Origin: JBHIEE01 sp046760445
Lineage (GTDB): Bacteria; Acidobacteriota; Aminicenantia; JdFR-78
NCBI GenBank assembly: GCA_046760445.1
Contig: JBHIEE010000098.1
Coordinates: 1-10,841 of the forward strand
DNA: 10,841 nt
Direction: 5' to 3'
Below are positions 1-7,396 of this stretch, in pieces (position 1 is the stretch's first letter; the number at the start of each line of letters is the position of its first letter). Below the pieces are notes generated by a model. It was not told the DNA's origin. It was given only the letters and a program-made list of their open reading frames with translations, and ran no database searches. Made by a program: the position numbers and the translations under genes.

Positions 1-550
1 AATAACATTCTTGGGTAAAATAATCTCCCCCTTCCTCAGATGACTTTTTCCTTTCCCCCCTAATTGTGAAAATATCTTTCTCTATTGAAATAGTTAAATC
101 TTCTGGTTTGACTCCGGCAATGGCTGACTGAATAACTAATTCTGATTCAGTTTGATAGACATCAACTGCTAACTGCCCCTCTGGTTCTGGCCATTTTTCC
201 TTGCCCTCCTTCCTTCGCTGGCTATCGCCAGCTTCGGAGGGCGCAGCCGTAGCTTTAACGAAGGATGGAGCAGAGGAGGGTTTATCTTTTGCTGGGGGCT
301 TTTTTATTTGGACTTTTTCTTTTTCCATAGCTTTATCTGTATTTGGTTTTTCTCTTTTCCCGGTTTCTAATCCAATAGACAAGGTTTTAATTTTTGACTC
401 TTTAGTTTTTTTCATTCCTTTCTTCTTCTCCTCCTTGCCTTCCCTCCTTCGCTGGCTATTGCCAGCTTCGGAGGGTTTTTCCTCGATTGATTCTTCAATC
501 TCCATTCCTTTTTTTAATTTTTCCAAAAAAGAGTTACTCATGTTAACCAT
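1..550 (-). CDS. Hsp20/alpha-crystallin family small heat-shock protein, C-terminus cut by window edge
   Basis: Small heat-shock proteins are ATP-independent cytoplasmic holdases that bind unfolding proteins as oligomers. Reading the minus strand from ATG at 550 gives 183 open codons to the window edge. Residues about 125-183 match the start of an alpha-crystallin domain: a beta-strand containing AVDVYQTESELVIQ, then AIAGVKPEDLTISIEKD, FTIRGER, and the DYFTQECY segment typical of bacterial Hsp20. The C-terminal half, including any IxI motif, is missing. Residues 1-120 are a Lys/Glu-rich, low-complexity extension, longer than usual for the family. Two stretches in it (SEAGNSQRRREGKE near 28 and SEAGDSQRRKEGKE near 105) are translations of one palindromic repeat. 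A second in-frame ATG lies at 541, three codons in. No Shine-Dalgarno site is obvious. The prsW-like gene lies upstream on the same strand, separated by a repeat cluster. The family call is firm; the start is less so. Confidence 0.85.
   Translation of the reverse strand, partial: MVNMSNSFLEKLKKGMEIEESIEEKPSEAGNSQRRREGKEEKKKGMKKTKESKIKTLSIGLETGKREKPNTDKAMEKEKVQIKKPPAKDKPSSAPSFVKATAAPSEAGDSQRRKEGKEKWPEPEGQLAVDVYQTESELVIQSAIAGVKPEDLTISIEKDIFTIRGERKKSSEEGGDYFTQECY
203..268. repeat. Palindromic repeat inside the hsp20 gene, copy B plus an adjoining second palindrome-like unit
   Basis: The core arms are GCTGGC and GCCAGC around a TATC loop, extended by GCCCTCC (203-209) and GGAGGGC (236-242). It is nearly the same as the copy at 442-475. 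It is followed directly by a second unit (246-268, CCGTAGCTTTAACGAAGG) that resembles another repeat type with CCTTCG/GCTACGG arms. All of it is translated in the Hsp20 frame. Confidence 0.85.
442..475. repeat. Palindromic repeat inside the hsp20 gene, copy A
   Basis: This is a 34-bp imperfect hairpin: CCCTCC, TTCG, CTGGC, loop TATT, GCCAG, CTTCG, GAGGG. It shares its core with the copy at 203-242, about 240 bp away in the same reading frame, so both copies give the same peptide (SEAG[N/D]SQRR). Confidence 0.9.
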
Positions 551-553
551 CAG

Positions 554-650
554 CGAATTACGAATTTGTTACGAATTTCCGAATTGCGAATAAATATTAA
601 GGTATTCGCATTTTCGTAATTGATTCGTTATTCGTTGATTTGGTAATTCG
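554..650. repeat. Clustered CGAAT/ATTCG repeat between hsp20 and the prsW-like gene
   Basis: Five CGAAT words (starting at 554, 561, 572, 580, 587) are followed by four ATTCG words (604, 623, 630, 646), forming a loose inverted array. It fills the 46-bp gap between the two genes, runs over the prsW-like stop codon at 597, and supplies that protein's last 17 or so residues. Confidence 0.75.
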
Positions 651-1394
651 TAGGGTTTTTAACTTTTGAAAGCCGAAAGAAACAAAAATAGCTGAAATAA
701 TTAAAAGGGCAGAAGGAATTAAAAATTTCAAATTTCCTTCTACTTTGATTATAGAAAAATTATAAAATCCGTGCAAGATGATAGCTAATATTAAACCAAC
801 AAAAATTAATTTCCCTCTTCCCCTCTTTTCAAAAAACGAAAGACCAATGAAAAAACCAATTATTGCTGAAGAAAGAGCGTGTAAAAAAGTTGCCCCCAAA
901 AATCTCAAAAGAGAAATTTCAAAAATTTCTCCAAAAAAAGCAGATTTTAGAGAAAATAATAATCCTCCTCCAGCCGAGCCTTGATTTCCGGCGGAAATCA
1001 AAATTAAAATGTTTTCCCCGGCCGCAAAACCCAAGGCGGCAATTATCATATAGACCATAGCATCTATTGGTTCGTCGAATTCAGGACTATTTAGCACCTT
1101 TTCTTTTACTACTAAAAATTTTAAAAATTCCTCAGCTAAAGCTGTTCCTAAAAAAATATTTAAAATAAAAATTACCGAGGGAGAAAAATTCAATTTTTCG
1201 AATTCACCAAAGATTGCTGTTTCAAAAAAAATTGTTGGCAAGGTAGCTAACATTCCATAAAAGAAAATTTTTAAAATCATTGATTTTGGTTCAGGTTTTA
1301 CATCTTTTCTTAAATAAAAATTTAGCCATATAAGGCTGGGCAGGACTCCAAAAAGAATATAAAGGGGATAATTTAAAATGTAATTGCTTACCAT
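597..1394 (-). CDS. PrsW-like intramembrane protease (M82 / CPBP-related family)
   Basis: A polytopic membrane protein of 265 residues with about seven hydrophobic segments. The family's motifs are present in order: AEEFLKF (87-93, the EExxK glutamate pair), FDEPIDAMVYMIIAALGFA followed by AGEN (106-128), HALSSAIIGF (172-181) and HGFYNF (208-213). These Glu and His residues are thought to form the metal or catalytic site inside the membrane. PrsW in Bacillus makes the site-1 cut of the anti-sigma factor RsiW; the substrate here is unknown, so the symbol is not transferred. The start is ATG at 1394, with no clear Shine-Dalgarno site but an 8-bp inverted repeat just upstream (1406-1439). The last 17 residues (LRITKSTNNESITKMRIP region) are encoded by a CGAAT/ATTCG repeat and are probably not part of the ancestral protein. 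The family call is firm. Confidence 0.85.
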   Translation of the reverse strand: MVSNYILNYPLYILFGVLPSLIWLNFYLRKDVKPEPKSMILKIFFYGMLATLPTIFFETAIFGEFEKLNFSPSVIFILNIFLGTALAEEFLKFLVVKEKVLNSPEFDEPIDAMVYMIIAALGFAAGENILILISAGNQGSAGGGLLFSLKSAFFGEIFEISLLRFLGATFLHALSSAIIGFFIGLSFFEKRGRGKLIFVGLILAIILHGFYNFSIIKVEGNLKFLIPSALLIISAIFVSFGFQKLKTLRITKSTNNESITKMRIP

Positions 1395-1405
1395 TTTGCT
1401 AATAG

Positions 1406-1439
1406 ATTACCCATTCTTCTAAATAGTTTATTGGGTAAT
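1406..1439. repeat. Inverted repeat just upstream of the prsW-like gene
   Basis: ATTACCCA (1406-1413) and TGGGTAAT (1432-1439) are perfect inverted arms with an 18-bp spacer, ending 12 bp upstream of the start codon. This could be an operator or a 5'-UTR hairpin; nothing in the sequence decides between these. Confidence 0.45.
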
Positions 1440-1456
1440 TGGTGTTTGATAATTGC

Positions 1457-1535
1457 TACGAAATACGAGAAAGTACGAATATACGAATATCAGCTTAATT
1501 TATTTGCTCTTTTCGTAATTTCGTAAAAAATTCGC
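1457..1535. repeat. TACGAA/TTCGTA repeat around the glycosyltransferase stop codon
   Basis: ACGAAATACGAGAAAGTACG and two ACGAATAT-type words (1458-1490) face TTTTCGTAATTTCGTA (1510-1525) and a further TTCG, in inverted orientation. The glycosyltransferase stop (1500-1502) lies in the middle. The array is of the same general type as the one at 554-650. The gap 1395-1499 holds nothing else recognisable beyond this repeat and the inverted repeat at 1406-1439. Confidence 0.65.
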
Positions 1536-3209
1536 CCGCCTGCCATTCGCCTGACCTGCCCGACTTGCCTTCGGCAACTTGAAGGCAGGCGGGGGCGAAG
1601 CTGATGGCGGGCAGGTATTTCGTAGCTGTTTTTTTTCGGTTGGCCAAAAGCCCAAATATCTTCCAAAAATTAATCTTGTTTGAGCATCCAAAGCGGGAAT
1701 GGCTCCAAAAAAAATTAGGGTAAAGGGTAATAAGAGCCACTGGAAAACCATTGAAAGATTTTTGAGGAGACTAAAATTTTTTGGTCGAGGAGGTAAAATA
1801 AAAAAACTTAAAATAACAGAGACAACCATCCCTATCATAGCTAAGGTCATTAGATTACTTGTTAATCTTGGCAAATTGTAAGACAAGATGGTAATGTTGA
1901 ATTTTTCTCCTCCTAAAATTAAGGGCAACCATCCTAAAAAGAAAATTAAAAGAGCAGAAGTTGCCCAGGACCAAAAACCTTCCAAGATAGTAAAAGAATA
2001 GCGTAATTTCTCAAAAAGAGAAATTTTTTTATTTTTTAAAAAACAAAAGAGCAAAAATGGAATATCGGTGCATCCCCAGGCCCAGCGCCTTTGTTGTTTG
2101 TATTGATTAATTATTGTGTTAGGTAGATTCTTAGCCAAAACAGCATCCATTGAAGCTGGATAATAAAGGGGGACGACTTGATAGTCACCATCATAGAAAA
2201 GGTAAGATTTCCAAAAAATTCGCGAGTCGTCAGAGATAACATTTCTTGGATAACCAACTTCTTCCAGAATTTTAAAAGGCATGGAGTGGGAAGAATAGGT
2301 TACCAATTGCTCTGGTCTTTCTTGTTGCATCATTTGCCAGAAAGTGCCTGAAAGTGAAACTACCCGGCAAAAAGCAGGGGCTAACCAAATATTGTTATTA
2401 TAAACGGGTATGGGTTGATAGCTTGCTCTTAAGGGGTTTTTGGCTGTTAGATAATGAAATGTCACACAGCCAAAATATTGAGGATGGGGTCTGGTATCGA
2501 TATCGAAAGTAGAAACAACAATGTTTTCAGAAGGAATTTTCAAAGGTCTAATTATTTTTTCTTTTGCTGTTTTTATTGCCCAGGCTGTGTTCGAACCCTT
2601 GCCAGCCACTTCTCCGGGAAGATCTTTGGGATGAACGGTAATCAAAAACCTTAAAAATTTTCCAGAGAATTCTCCTTTTATTTCTTCTGCCATTTTTTGA
2701 ATTTCTGGTCCCGCTCTTTCTTCAATTGTCCAAACCACCATCATTTTCTCTTTTGGATATTCAGAATTGACTAAAGCCTGCAGAGAGCTTTTAATCACTT
2801 CTTTCCCTTCTTGGTAAGAAGGCAAAATTATTAGGTGGTAAATATCCTTCCAATCGCGAATATTCGCTAATTCACCACTAATTTCACGAATTTTTTTATT
2901 TGGATTATTGGTGGTAGATCTGTGTAAATTAGTGAGTCTGTCTAACCAGTTAATTTTGAGATTTTTTTTCATTCGGTTAAAGCTTGCTGTTTGATGGAAA
3001 CCCAAATAACCAATTTTTAATAACCAATAGAGGTCAAAGATGATAATAAAAATGGCCACCGCTACCGGGGCCAACCAGGATAATAAAAAAGCAAAAATTA
3101 GGGTTCCCAAAGATAAAAAACCAGGAAAGATTTCCAGGAAACGATATAGAATCTTTTCTTTTGAACTCTCTAAATCTTCAGCTCGAGAGATATTTAGATA
3201 GTTTTTCAT
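1500..3209 (-). CDS. Membrane-bound family 2 glycosyltransferase
   Basis: This 569-residue protein has a hydrophobic N-terminal pair of segments (about 30-66), a cytoplasmic GT-A domain and a C-terminal membrane bundle (about 412-432, 452-472, 485-505). GT-A marks are LIILPSYQEGKEVI (126-139), the DxD metal/nucleotide-sugar motif in TFDIDTRP (234-241), an acidic VISDDSR segment at 324-330 that may hold the catalytic base, and QQRRWAWG (372-379), the QxxRW motif of processive GT2 enzymes such as cellulose and hyaluronan synthases. It probably builds or extends an envelope polysaccharide or glycolipid; donor and acceptor cannot be read from sequence. The start is ATG at 3209, with no Shine-Dalgarno site. 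The natural fold seems to end near FWPTEKK (521-527). Residues about 530-569, rich in Pro, Ala and Arg, are translated from repeat DNA at 1500-1616, so the C-terminus looks replaced or extended. Confidence 0.85.
   Translation of the reverse strand: MKNYLNISRAEDLESSKEKILYRFLEIFPGFLSLGTLIFAFLLSWLAPVAVAIFIIIFDLYWLLKIGYLGFHQTASFNRMKKNLKINWLDRLTNLHRSTTNNPNKKIREISGELANIRDWKDIYHLIILPSYQEGKEVIKSSLQALVNSEYPKEKMMVVWTIEERAGPEIQKMAEEIKGEFSGKFLRFLITVHPKDLPGEVAGKGSNTAWAIKTAKEKIIRPLKIPSENIVVSTFDIDTRPHPQYFGCVTFHYLTAKNPLRASYQPIPVYNNNIWLAPAFCRVVSLSGTFWQMMQQERPEQLVTYSSHSMPFKILEEVGYPRNVISDDSRIFWKSYLFYDGDYQVVPLYYPASMDAVLAKNLPNTIINQYKQQRRWAWGCTDIPFLLFCFLKNKKISLFEKLRYSFTILEGFWSWATSALLIFFLGWLPLILGGEKFNITILSYNLPRLTSNLMTLAMIGMVVSVILSFFILPPRPKNFSLLKNLSMVFQWLLLPFTLIFFGAIPALDAQTRLIFGRYLGFWPTEKKQLRNTCPPSASPPPAFKLPKASRAGQANGRRANFLRNYEKSK
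1531..1616. repeat. GC-rich repeat with interlocked inverted arms in the 3' end of the glycosyltransferase gene
   Basis: TTCGCCCGCCTGCC (1531-1544) pairs with GGCAGGCGGGGGCGAA (1584-1599, 2-nt bulge). ACCTGCCCG (1554-1562) pairs with CGGGCAGGT (1608-1616). The arms alternate rather than nest, and a small TTGCC/GGCAA hairpin sits inside. GC content is far above the surrounding gene. It encodes glycosyltransferase residues about 532-560. Confidence 0.8.
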
Positions 3210-3271
3210 AGAGTTTGCGAGGCTTACCTAAATACTGTGATAGAAAAGATAAAAACAGTTCGATTTTATGT

Positions 3272-3526
3272 CTACACCCATTCACCATTTATCAATTTTT
3301 CCTTTTTCTTTCTGCCCCAACCCTTTATTTGGATCTCTCGTTTCCTTGCTTGCGATTTATTCAGAAAAGGGTGTGAGGTGTATAAAAGTGAAAATGGCCC
3401 CTGTTGTTTTGCTAACTGTGAACCTTTTCCTTTATTGTGTTTTATGATTCTCTCTTGAGGATTGGTAGTAATACCAGTGTAATATTTTCCTGTTTTTGAT
3501 TTTGCTATGTAAACATACCAAGGCAT
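3272..3526 (-). CDS. Small GIY-YIG domain nuclease-like protein (YhbQ/COG2827 type)
   Basis: This 84-residue protein consists of one GIY-YIG domain. WYVYIAK (3-9) and KYYTGIT (14-20) form the signature pair of strands, followed by R26 on the first helix, and KREIQIKGW (62-70) carries the conserved Glu (E64) that would bind metal. Lys-rich tail residues suit nucleic-acid binding. Stand-alone proteins of this size are common in CPR bacteria and their cellular role is not established; roles in DNA repair or recombination are guessed. The start is ATG at 3526. The gene lies upstream of the glycosyltransferase with a 62-bp gap, so co-transcription is possible. On its 5' side it abuts the repeat block at 3541-3640. 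Confidence 0.85.
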   Translation of the reverse strand: MPWYVYIAKSKTGKYYTGITTNPQERIIKHNKGKGSQLAKQQGPFSLLYTSHPFLNKSQARKREIQIKGWGRKKKEKLINGEWV

Positions 3527-3540
3527 ATTAGATGAGCCCT

Positions 3541-3640
3541 TCGACAGGTTCAGGGTACTTCGACTCGCTCAGTTTAGGGGTGTTTACACTGAGCGAGCCT
3601 TCGACGGTGAGCTCAGTCGAACCGCGAAGCGAGTCGAAGT
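3541..3640. repeat. TTCGACTCGCTCAG-type palindromic repeat block next to tRNA-Glu
   Basis: ACTTCGACTCGC (3557-3568) is an exact inverted match of GCGAGTCGAAGT (3629-3640). CTCGCTCAGT (3564-3573) is an exact inverted match of ACTGAGCGAG (3588-3597). The pairings overlap and compete. Extra partial units (TTCGACAGGTTCAGG at 3541-3555, TTCGACGGTGAGCTCAGTCGAA at 3600-3621) suggest a composite of two or more insertions. It ends one base from the tRNA 3' end. Confidence 0.85.
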
Positions 3641-3641
3641 G

Positions 3642-3713
3642 TGGCCCCAACGGGAATCGAACCCGTCTTTTCAAATTGAAAGCTTGATGTCCTAACCGAT
3701 AGACGATGGGGCC
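3642..3713 (-). tRNA. tRNA-Glu (anticodon UUC)
   Basis: The minus strand folds as a 72-nt cloverleaf. The acceptor stem is GGCCCCA with TGGGGCC and discriminator A. The D-stem is GTC/GAC with a GGTTAG-type loop. The anticodon stem is TCAAG/TTTGA with loop CTTTCAA, giving anticodon TTC (Glu, GAA/GAG). The T-stem is ACGGG/CCCGT with loop TTCGATT. The 3' CCA is not encoded: the next bases on that strand are CAC, already in the repeat block, so CCA must be added by a nucleotidyltransferase. Confidence 0.95.
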
Positions 3714-3719
3714 TCTATG

Positions 3720-3742
3720 TTGAAATTTTTCAAAAATTTCAA
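3720..3742. repeat. AT-rich perfect hairpin just upstream of tRNA-Glu
   Basis: TTGAAATTTTT (3720-3730) and AAAAATTTCAA (3732-3742) are exact inverted arms around one C. It lies 6 bp upstream of the tRNA 5' end, between the tRNA and the twin hairpins. It could mark a leader-processing structure or be another small palindrome. Confidence 0.6.
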
Positions 3743-3836
3743 CCGAGCCGTCTTCAACTTATTGGAACAAGTTGAAGAATAGGCCTATACTGAATTCCAG
3801 CCGGGCCGTCATCAGCGAAAGCTGATGAATAGGCCC
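3743..3836. ncRNA. Candidate structured RNA: two tandem hairpins with a shared internal loop
   Basis: Two units, 58 bp apart, share CCGRGCCGTC on the left and GAATAGGCC on the right but have different inner stems: CTTCAACTT/AAGTTGAAG (3752-3777) and CATCAGC-GAAA-GCTGATG (3810-3827). The inner sequences differ yet stay paired. The flanking GU (5') and AAUA (3') of an asymmetric internal loop are the same in both, and the outer GGGCC/GGCCC stem is complete only in unit 2. Constant loop with varied but paired stem suggests selection on structure. On the minus strand it would form the leader of the tRNA-Glu transcript. The strand and function are unknown; it could also be an old duplicated palindromic repeat. 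Confidence 0.45.
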
Positions 3837-3890
3837 ACGCGTCAACTGTTCTTTAATTTACTACTTTCTCCAAATTGCGATAGTGATTTG

Positions 3891-3911
3891 AAGTAATACA
3901 TGATATTACTT
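3891..3911. promoter_or_regulatory. Operator-like inverted repeat in the tRNA/tsaD intergenic region
   Basis: AAGTAATA (3891-3898) and TATTACTT (3904-3911) are exact inverted arms around CATGA. It overlaps the -10 of a possible minus-strand promoter, as a repressor site would. No regulator gene is visible nearby. Confidence 0.35.
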
Positions 3912-3936
3912 TATCTTAAAAATTGAAAAAAATCAA
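3908..3936 (-). promoter_or_regulatory. Possible promoter for the tRNA-Glu transcript
   Basis: On the minus strand TTGATT (3936-3931) and TAAAGT (3913-3908) are spaced 17 bp apart, a fair sigma-70-type match. Transcription would start near 3900 and run through the twin hairpins into the tRNA, giving a leader of nearly 190 nt. AT-rich DNA gives such matches by chance, so confidence is low. Confidence 0.35.
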
Positions 3937-3955
3937 CCCTCCTAAATTTTTCGGC

Positions 3956-3974
3956 TGATTGCTAAAAGCAATCA
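3956..3974. repeat. Small inverted repeat upstream of the tsaD promoter
   Basis: TGATTGC and GCAATCA are exact 7-bp arms around TAAAA, about 25 bp upstream of the predicted -35 of tsaD. It could be a regulator site or chance. Confidence 0.3.
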
Positions 3975-3998
3975 AAGAACTATAAGTTGGCAAAAAAT

Positions 3999-4026
3999 TT
4001 TGCGAGGGCAAGAAAAATGATAAAAT
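3999..4026 (+). promoter_or_regulatory. Predicted extended -10 promoter of tsaD, implying a leaderless transcript
   Basis: TGATAAAAT (4018-4026) is an extended -10 (TGn plus TAAAAT), with a weak -35 (TTTGCG, 3999-4004) 16 bp upstream. The expected transcription start is near 4033, and the tsaD ATG is at 4035. There is no room for a Shine-Dalgarno site, so the mRNA would be leaderless or nearly so. Confidence 0.5.
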
Positions 4027-4034
4027 AATTATAT

Positions 4035-5156
4035 ATGGTTGTTTTAGCTATTGAAACTTCTTGCGATGATACTTGCGTTGCAATTATAGAAGCGGATAGG
4101 CCCCGAAGGAGAACCCCCGGTTCCCTACGGGGCAGGCGCAGATATCAACGCGGATTTGGGCGAATTAAAATTCTTAGTAATATCATCTCTTCACAAGTAA
4201 AACTCCATGCAAAATATGGCGGGGTTTATCCTTTTTTAGCCAAGAGAGAACATCAGAAAAATTTACCAATAGTACTTAAAAAGGCTTTGAAAAAAGCTAA
4301 ATCCGCCAGCCGGCGGGCCAAAATCGATTTAATTGCTGTGACTGTTGGCCCGGGATTAGAACCCTGTCTCTGGGTGGGAGTAAACTTTGCTAAAGATTTA
4401 GCTAAAAAATTAAACTTACCGATTATCCCTGTAAATCATATTGAAGCCCATATTTTAGCCAACTGGCTAACGTTAGACATCGCACGTCCGACAGCGAACA
4501 AAATTTTTCCAGCCATTTGTTTAATTGTTTCTGGTGGGCACACCCAGCTCATTTTGGCTAAAGACTTTGGGAAGTACAAAATTCTTGGCGAAACAAGAGA
4601 TGATGCAGCTGGAGAATGTTTTGATAAGGTAGCAAGGATATTAGGGCTGAGCTATCCCGGCGGACCTGCCATTGAAAAAGAAGCTTCAAAATTACCAGCT
4701 ACCAGCTACCAGCTACAAATTAAGCTGCCTCGCCCCATGATCTATCAGAAAAATTACGATTTCAGTTTTTCGGGATTAAAGACCGCAGTTTTGTATAATT
4801 ACCGGAGCCAAAAACCAAGAGTAAGAAAGTCAAAAAAATACATCCAGGCAATGTCAGCTGAAACCCAACGGGCAATTATTGATGTCTTAATTCATAAGAC
4901 CATAAAAGCTGCCAAGGAATATAAAGCCAAAGCCATAATTTTGGGTGGTGGAGTAACTGCTAATAAAGAACTCAGGAGACAATTTAAAGTTAAAATTAGG
5001 AAAGAGTTACCAGATATTAACTACTTACTACCAGATACCAAGCTTTGCACTGACAATGCCTTAATGATAGCGGTAGCCGCTTATTATCATTGGTTGAAAG
5101 AGAAGGGGAAAGGCTGGAAAAAAATTAAAGCAGATGCTAATTTGAGAATAGGTTAA
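4035..5156 (+). CDS. tsaD: tRNA N6-adenosine threonylcarbamoyltransferase TsaD
   Basis: TsaD moves the threonylcarbamoyl group from TC-AMP to A37 of ANN-decoding tRNAs (t6A), working with TsaB, TsaE and TsaC; none of these partners lies in the window. The 373 residues show the ASKHA start LAIETSCDDTCVAI (4-17), SSQVKLHAKYGGVYP (52-66), VTVGPGLE (102-109), the metal-binding HIEAH (135-139), SGGHTQL (166-172), GGGVTANKELR (304-314) and the C-terminal metal ligand region CTDNA (338-342). Compared with the usual form there are four extra pieces: residues about 21-44 (Arg-rich), SASRRA near 90-95, TLDIARPTANK near 146-156, and PATSYQLQ near 221-228. Each coincides with repeat-like DNA, and all keep the frame and spare the motifs. 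The ATG is chosen because LAIETSCDD must be at the N-terminus. valS follows after only 5 bp, so the two are probably co-transcribed. Confidence 0.95.
   Translation: MVVLAIETSCDDTCVAIIEADRPRRRTPGSLRGRRRYQRGFGRIKILSNIISSQVKLHAKYGGVYPFLAKREHQKNLPIVLKKALKKAKSASRRAKIDLIAVTVGPGLEPCLWVGVNFAKDLAKKLNLPIIPVNHIEAHILANWLTLDIARPTANKIFPAICLIVSGGHTQLILAKDFGKYKILGETRDDAAGECFDKVARILGLSYPGGPAIEKEASKLPATSYQLQIKLPRPMIYQKNYDFSFSGLKTAVLYNYRSQKPRVRKSKKYIQAMSAETQRAIIDVLIHKTIKAAKEYKAKAIILGGGVTANKELRRQFKVKIRKELPDINYLLPDTKLCTDNALMIAVAAYYHWLKEKGKGWKKIKADANLRIG
4100..4133. repeat. Palindromic element inserted in tsaD (1)
   Basis: GCCCCG (4100-4105) pairs with CGGGGC (4128-4133), and GGAGAACC pairs imperfectly with GGTTCCCT around CCC. 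It encodes Arg/Pro-rich residues about 22-33, in a place where TsaD normally runs straight from the first strand to KILSN. The DNA just after it (to about 4160, CAACGCGGATTTGGGCGAAT) also looks like repeat. Confidence 0.75.
4303..4316. repeat. Short GC-rich hairpin in tsaD (2)
   Basis: CCGCC, AGCC, GGCGG form a compact palindrome that supplies residues SASRR (90-94) inside the Lys-rich helix before VTVGPG. It stands out against AT-rich neighbours and resembles small palindromes scattered in CPR genomes. Confidence 0.6.
4467..4491. repeat. Half-palindrome repeat in tsaD (3)
   Basis: This begins with the perfect 10-bp palindrome CTAACGTTAG (4467-4476) and continues ACATCGCACGTCCGA. It looks like one half of a larger dyad whose centre is AACGTT. 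It encodes extra residues TLDIARP between HIEAH and SGGHT. Confidence 0.4.
4693..4716. repeat. TACCAGC tandem 7-mer repeat in tsaD (4)
   Basis: Three full TACCAGC units plus TAC (period 7, 24 bp). The 7-bp period cycles through the frames and gives PATSYQLQ, while the 24-bp total length preserves the frame. Confidence 0.85.
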
Positions 5157-5161
5157 ATTTT

Positions 5162-7207
<2,046 letters not shown>

Positions 7208-7250
7208 GTTCCAGACTTGAACTAGGGTAATAATCTAAAAAATAAAAAAT

Positions 7251-7308
7251 GCCCAGCCCGCCTAAGTTTTGCCTCGTAAAATTTTGGCGGGCCAGCGATG
7301 GGCTTTTT
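7251..7308. terminator. Bidirectional rho-independent terminator
   Basis: GCCCA + GCCCGCC (7251-7262) pairs with GGCGGGC (7286-7292) + TGGGC (7299-7303), with extra inner pairing TTTT/AAAA and a 6-nt bulge. It is followed by TTTTT on the plus strand, and on the minus strand by a T-rich run (complement of AAAAAATAAAAAAT, 7237-7250). It would end tsaD-valS from the left and the 7397 gene from the right. Confidence 0.85.
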
Positions 7309-7320
7309 GGTTGGGATTAA

Positions 7321-7346
7321 ATAGGGTACACTATAGTGTACCCTAT
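7321..7346. repeat. Perfect 26-bp palindrome
   Basis: The half-site ATAGGGTACACTA is followed by its exact inverse. A further GGTACAC lies 3 bp beyond (7350-7356) in direct orientation, followed by TTTTT. It sits alone in the gap between convergent genes. Repeats of this kind are sometimes mobilised by REP-associated Y1 transposases, but no transposase gene is in the window. Confidence 0.85.
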
Positions 7347-7396
7347 GAGGTACACTTTTTATTAGTCTAATCCTCACAAGCTACGGAATGAAGATT

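Noticed and set aside
201..593. 130-codon plus-strand open frame
   Set aside because: It is the shadow of the edge-truncated hsp20 gene on the minus strand, whose alpha-crystallin motifs are clear.
554..650. CRISPR array
   Set aside because: The CGAAT words are only 5 bp, irregularly spaced and switch orientation midway; there are no constant repeats with unique spacers and no cas genes.
3237..3458. 73-codon plus-strand open frame opposite the GIY-YIG gene
   Set aside because: It lies antisense over the clear GIY-YIG gene and has no recognisable features.
3743..3836. A second, degenerate tRNA or a T-box leader upstream of tRNA-Glu
   Set aside because: The hairpins lack a T-arm (TTCRANNC) and an anticodon arm, and there is no T-box consensus or downstream synthetase on that strand.
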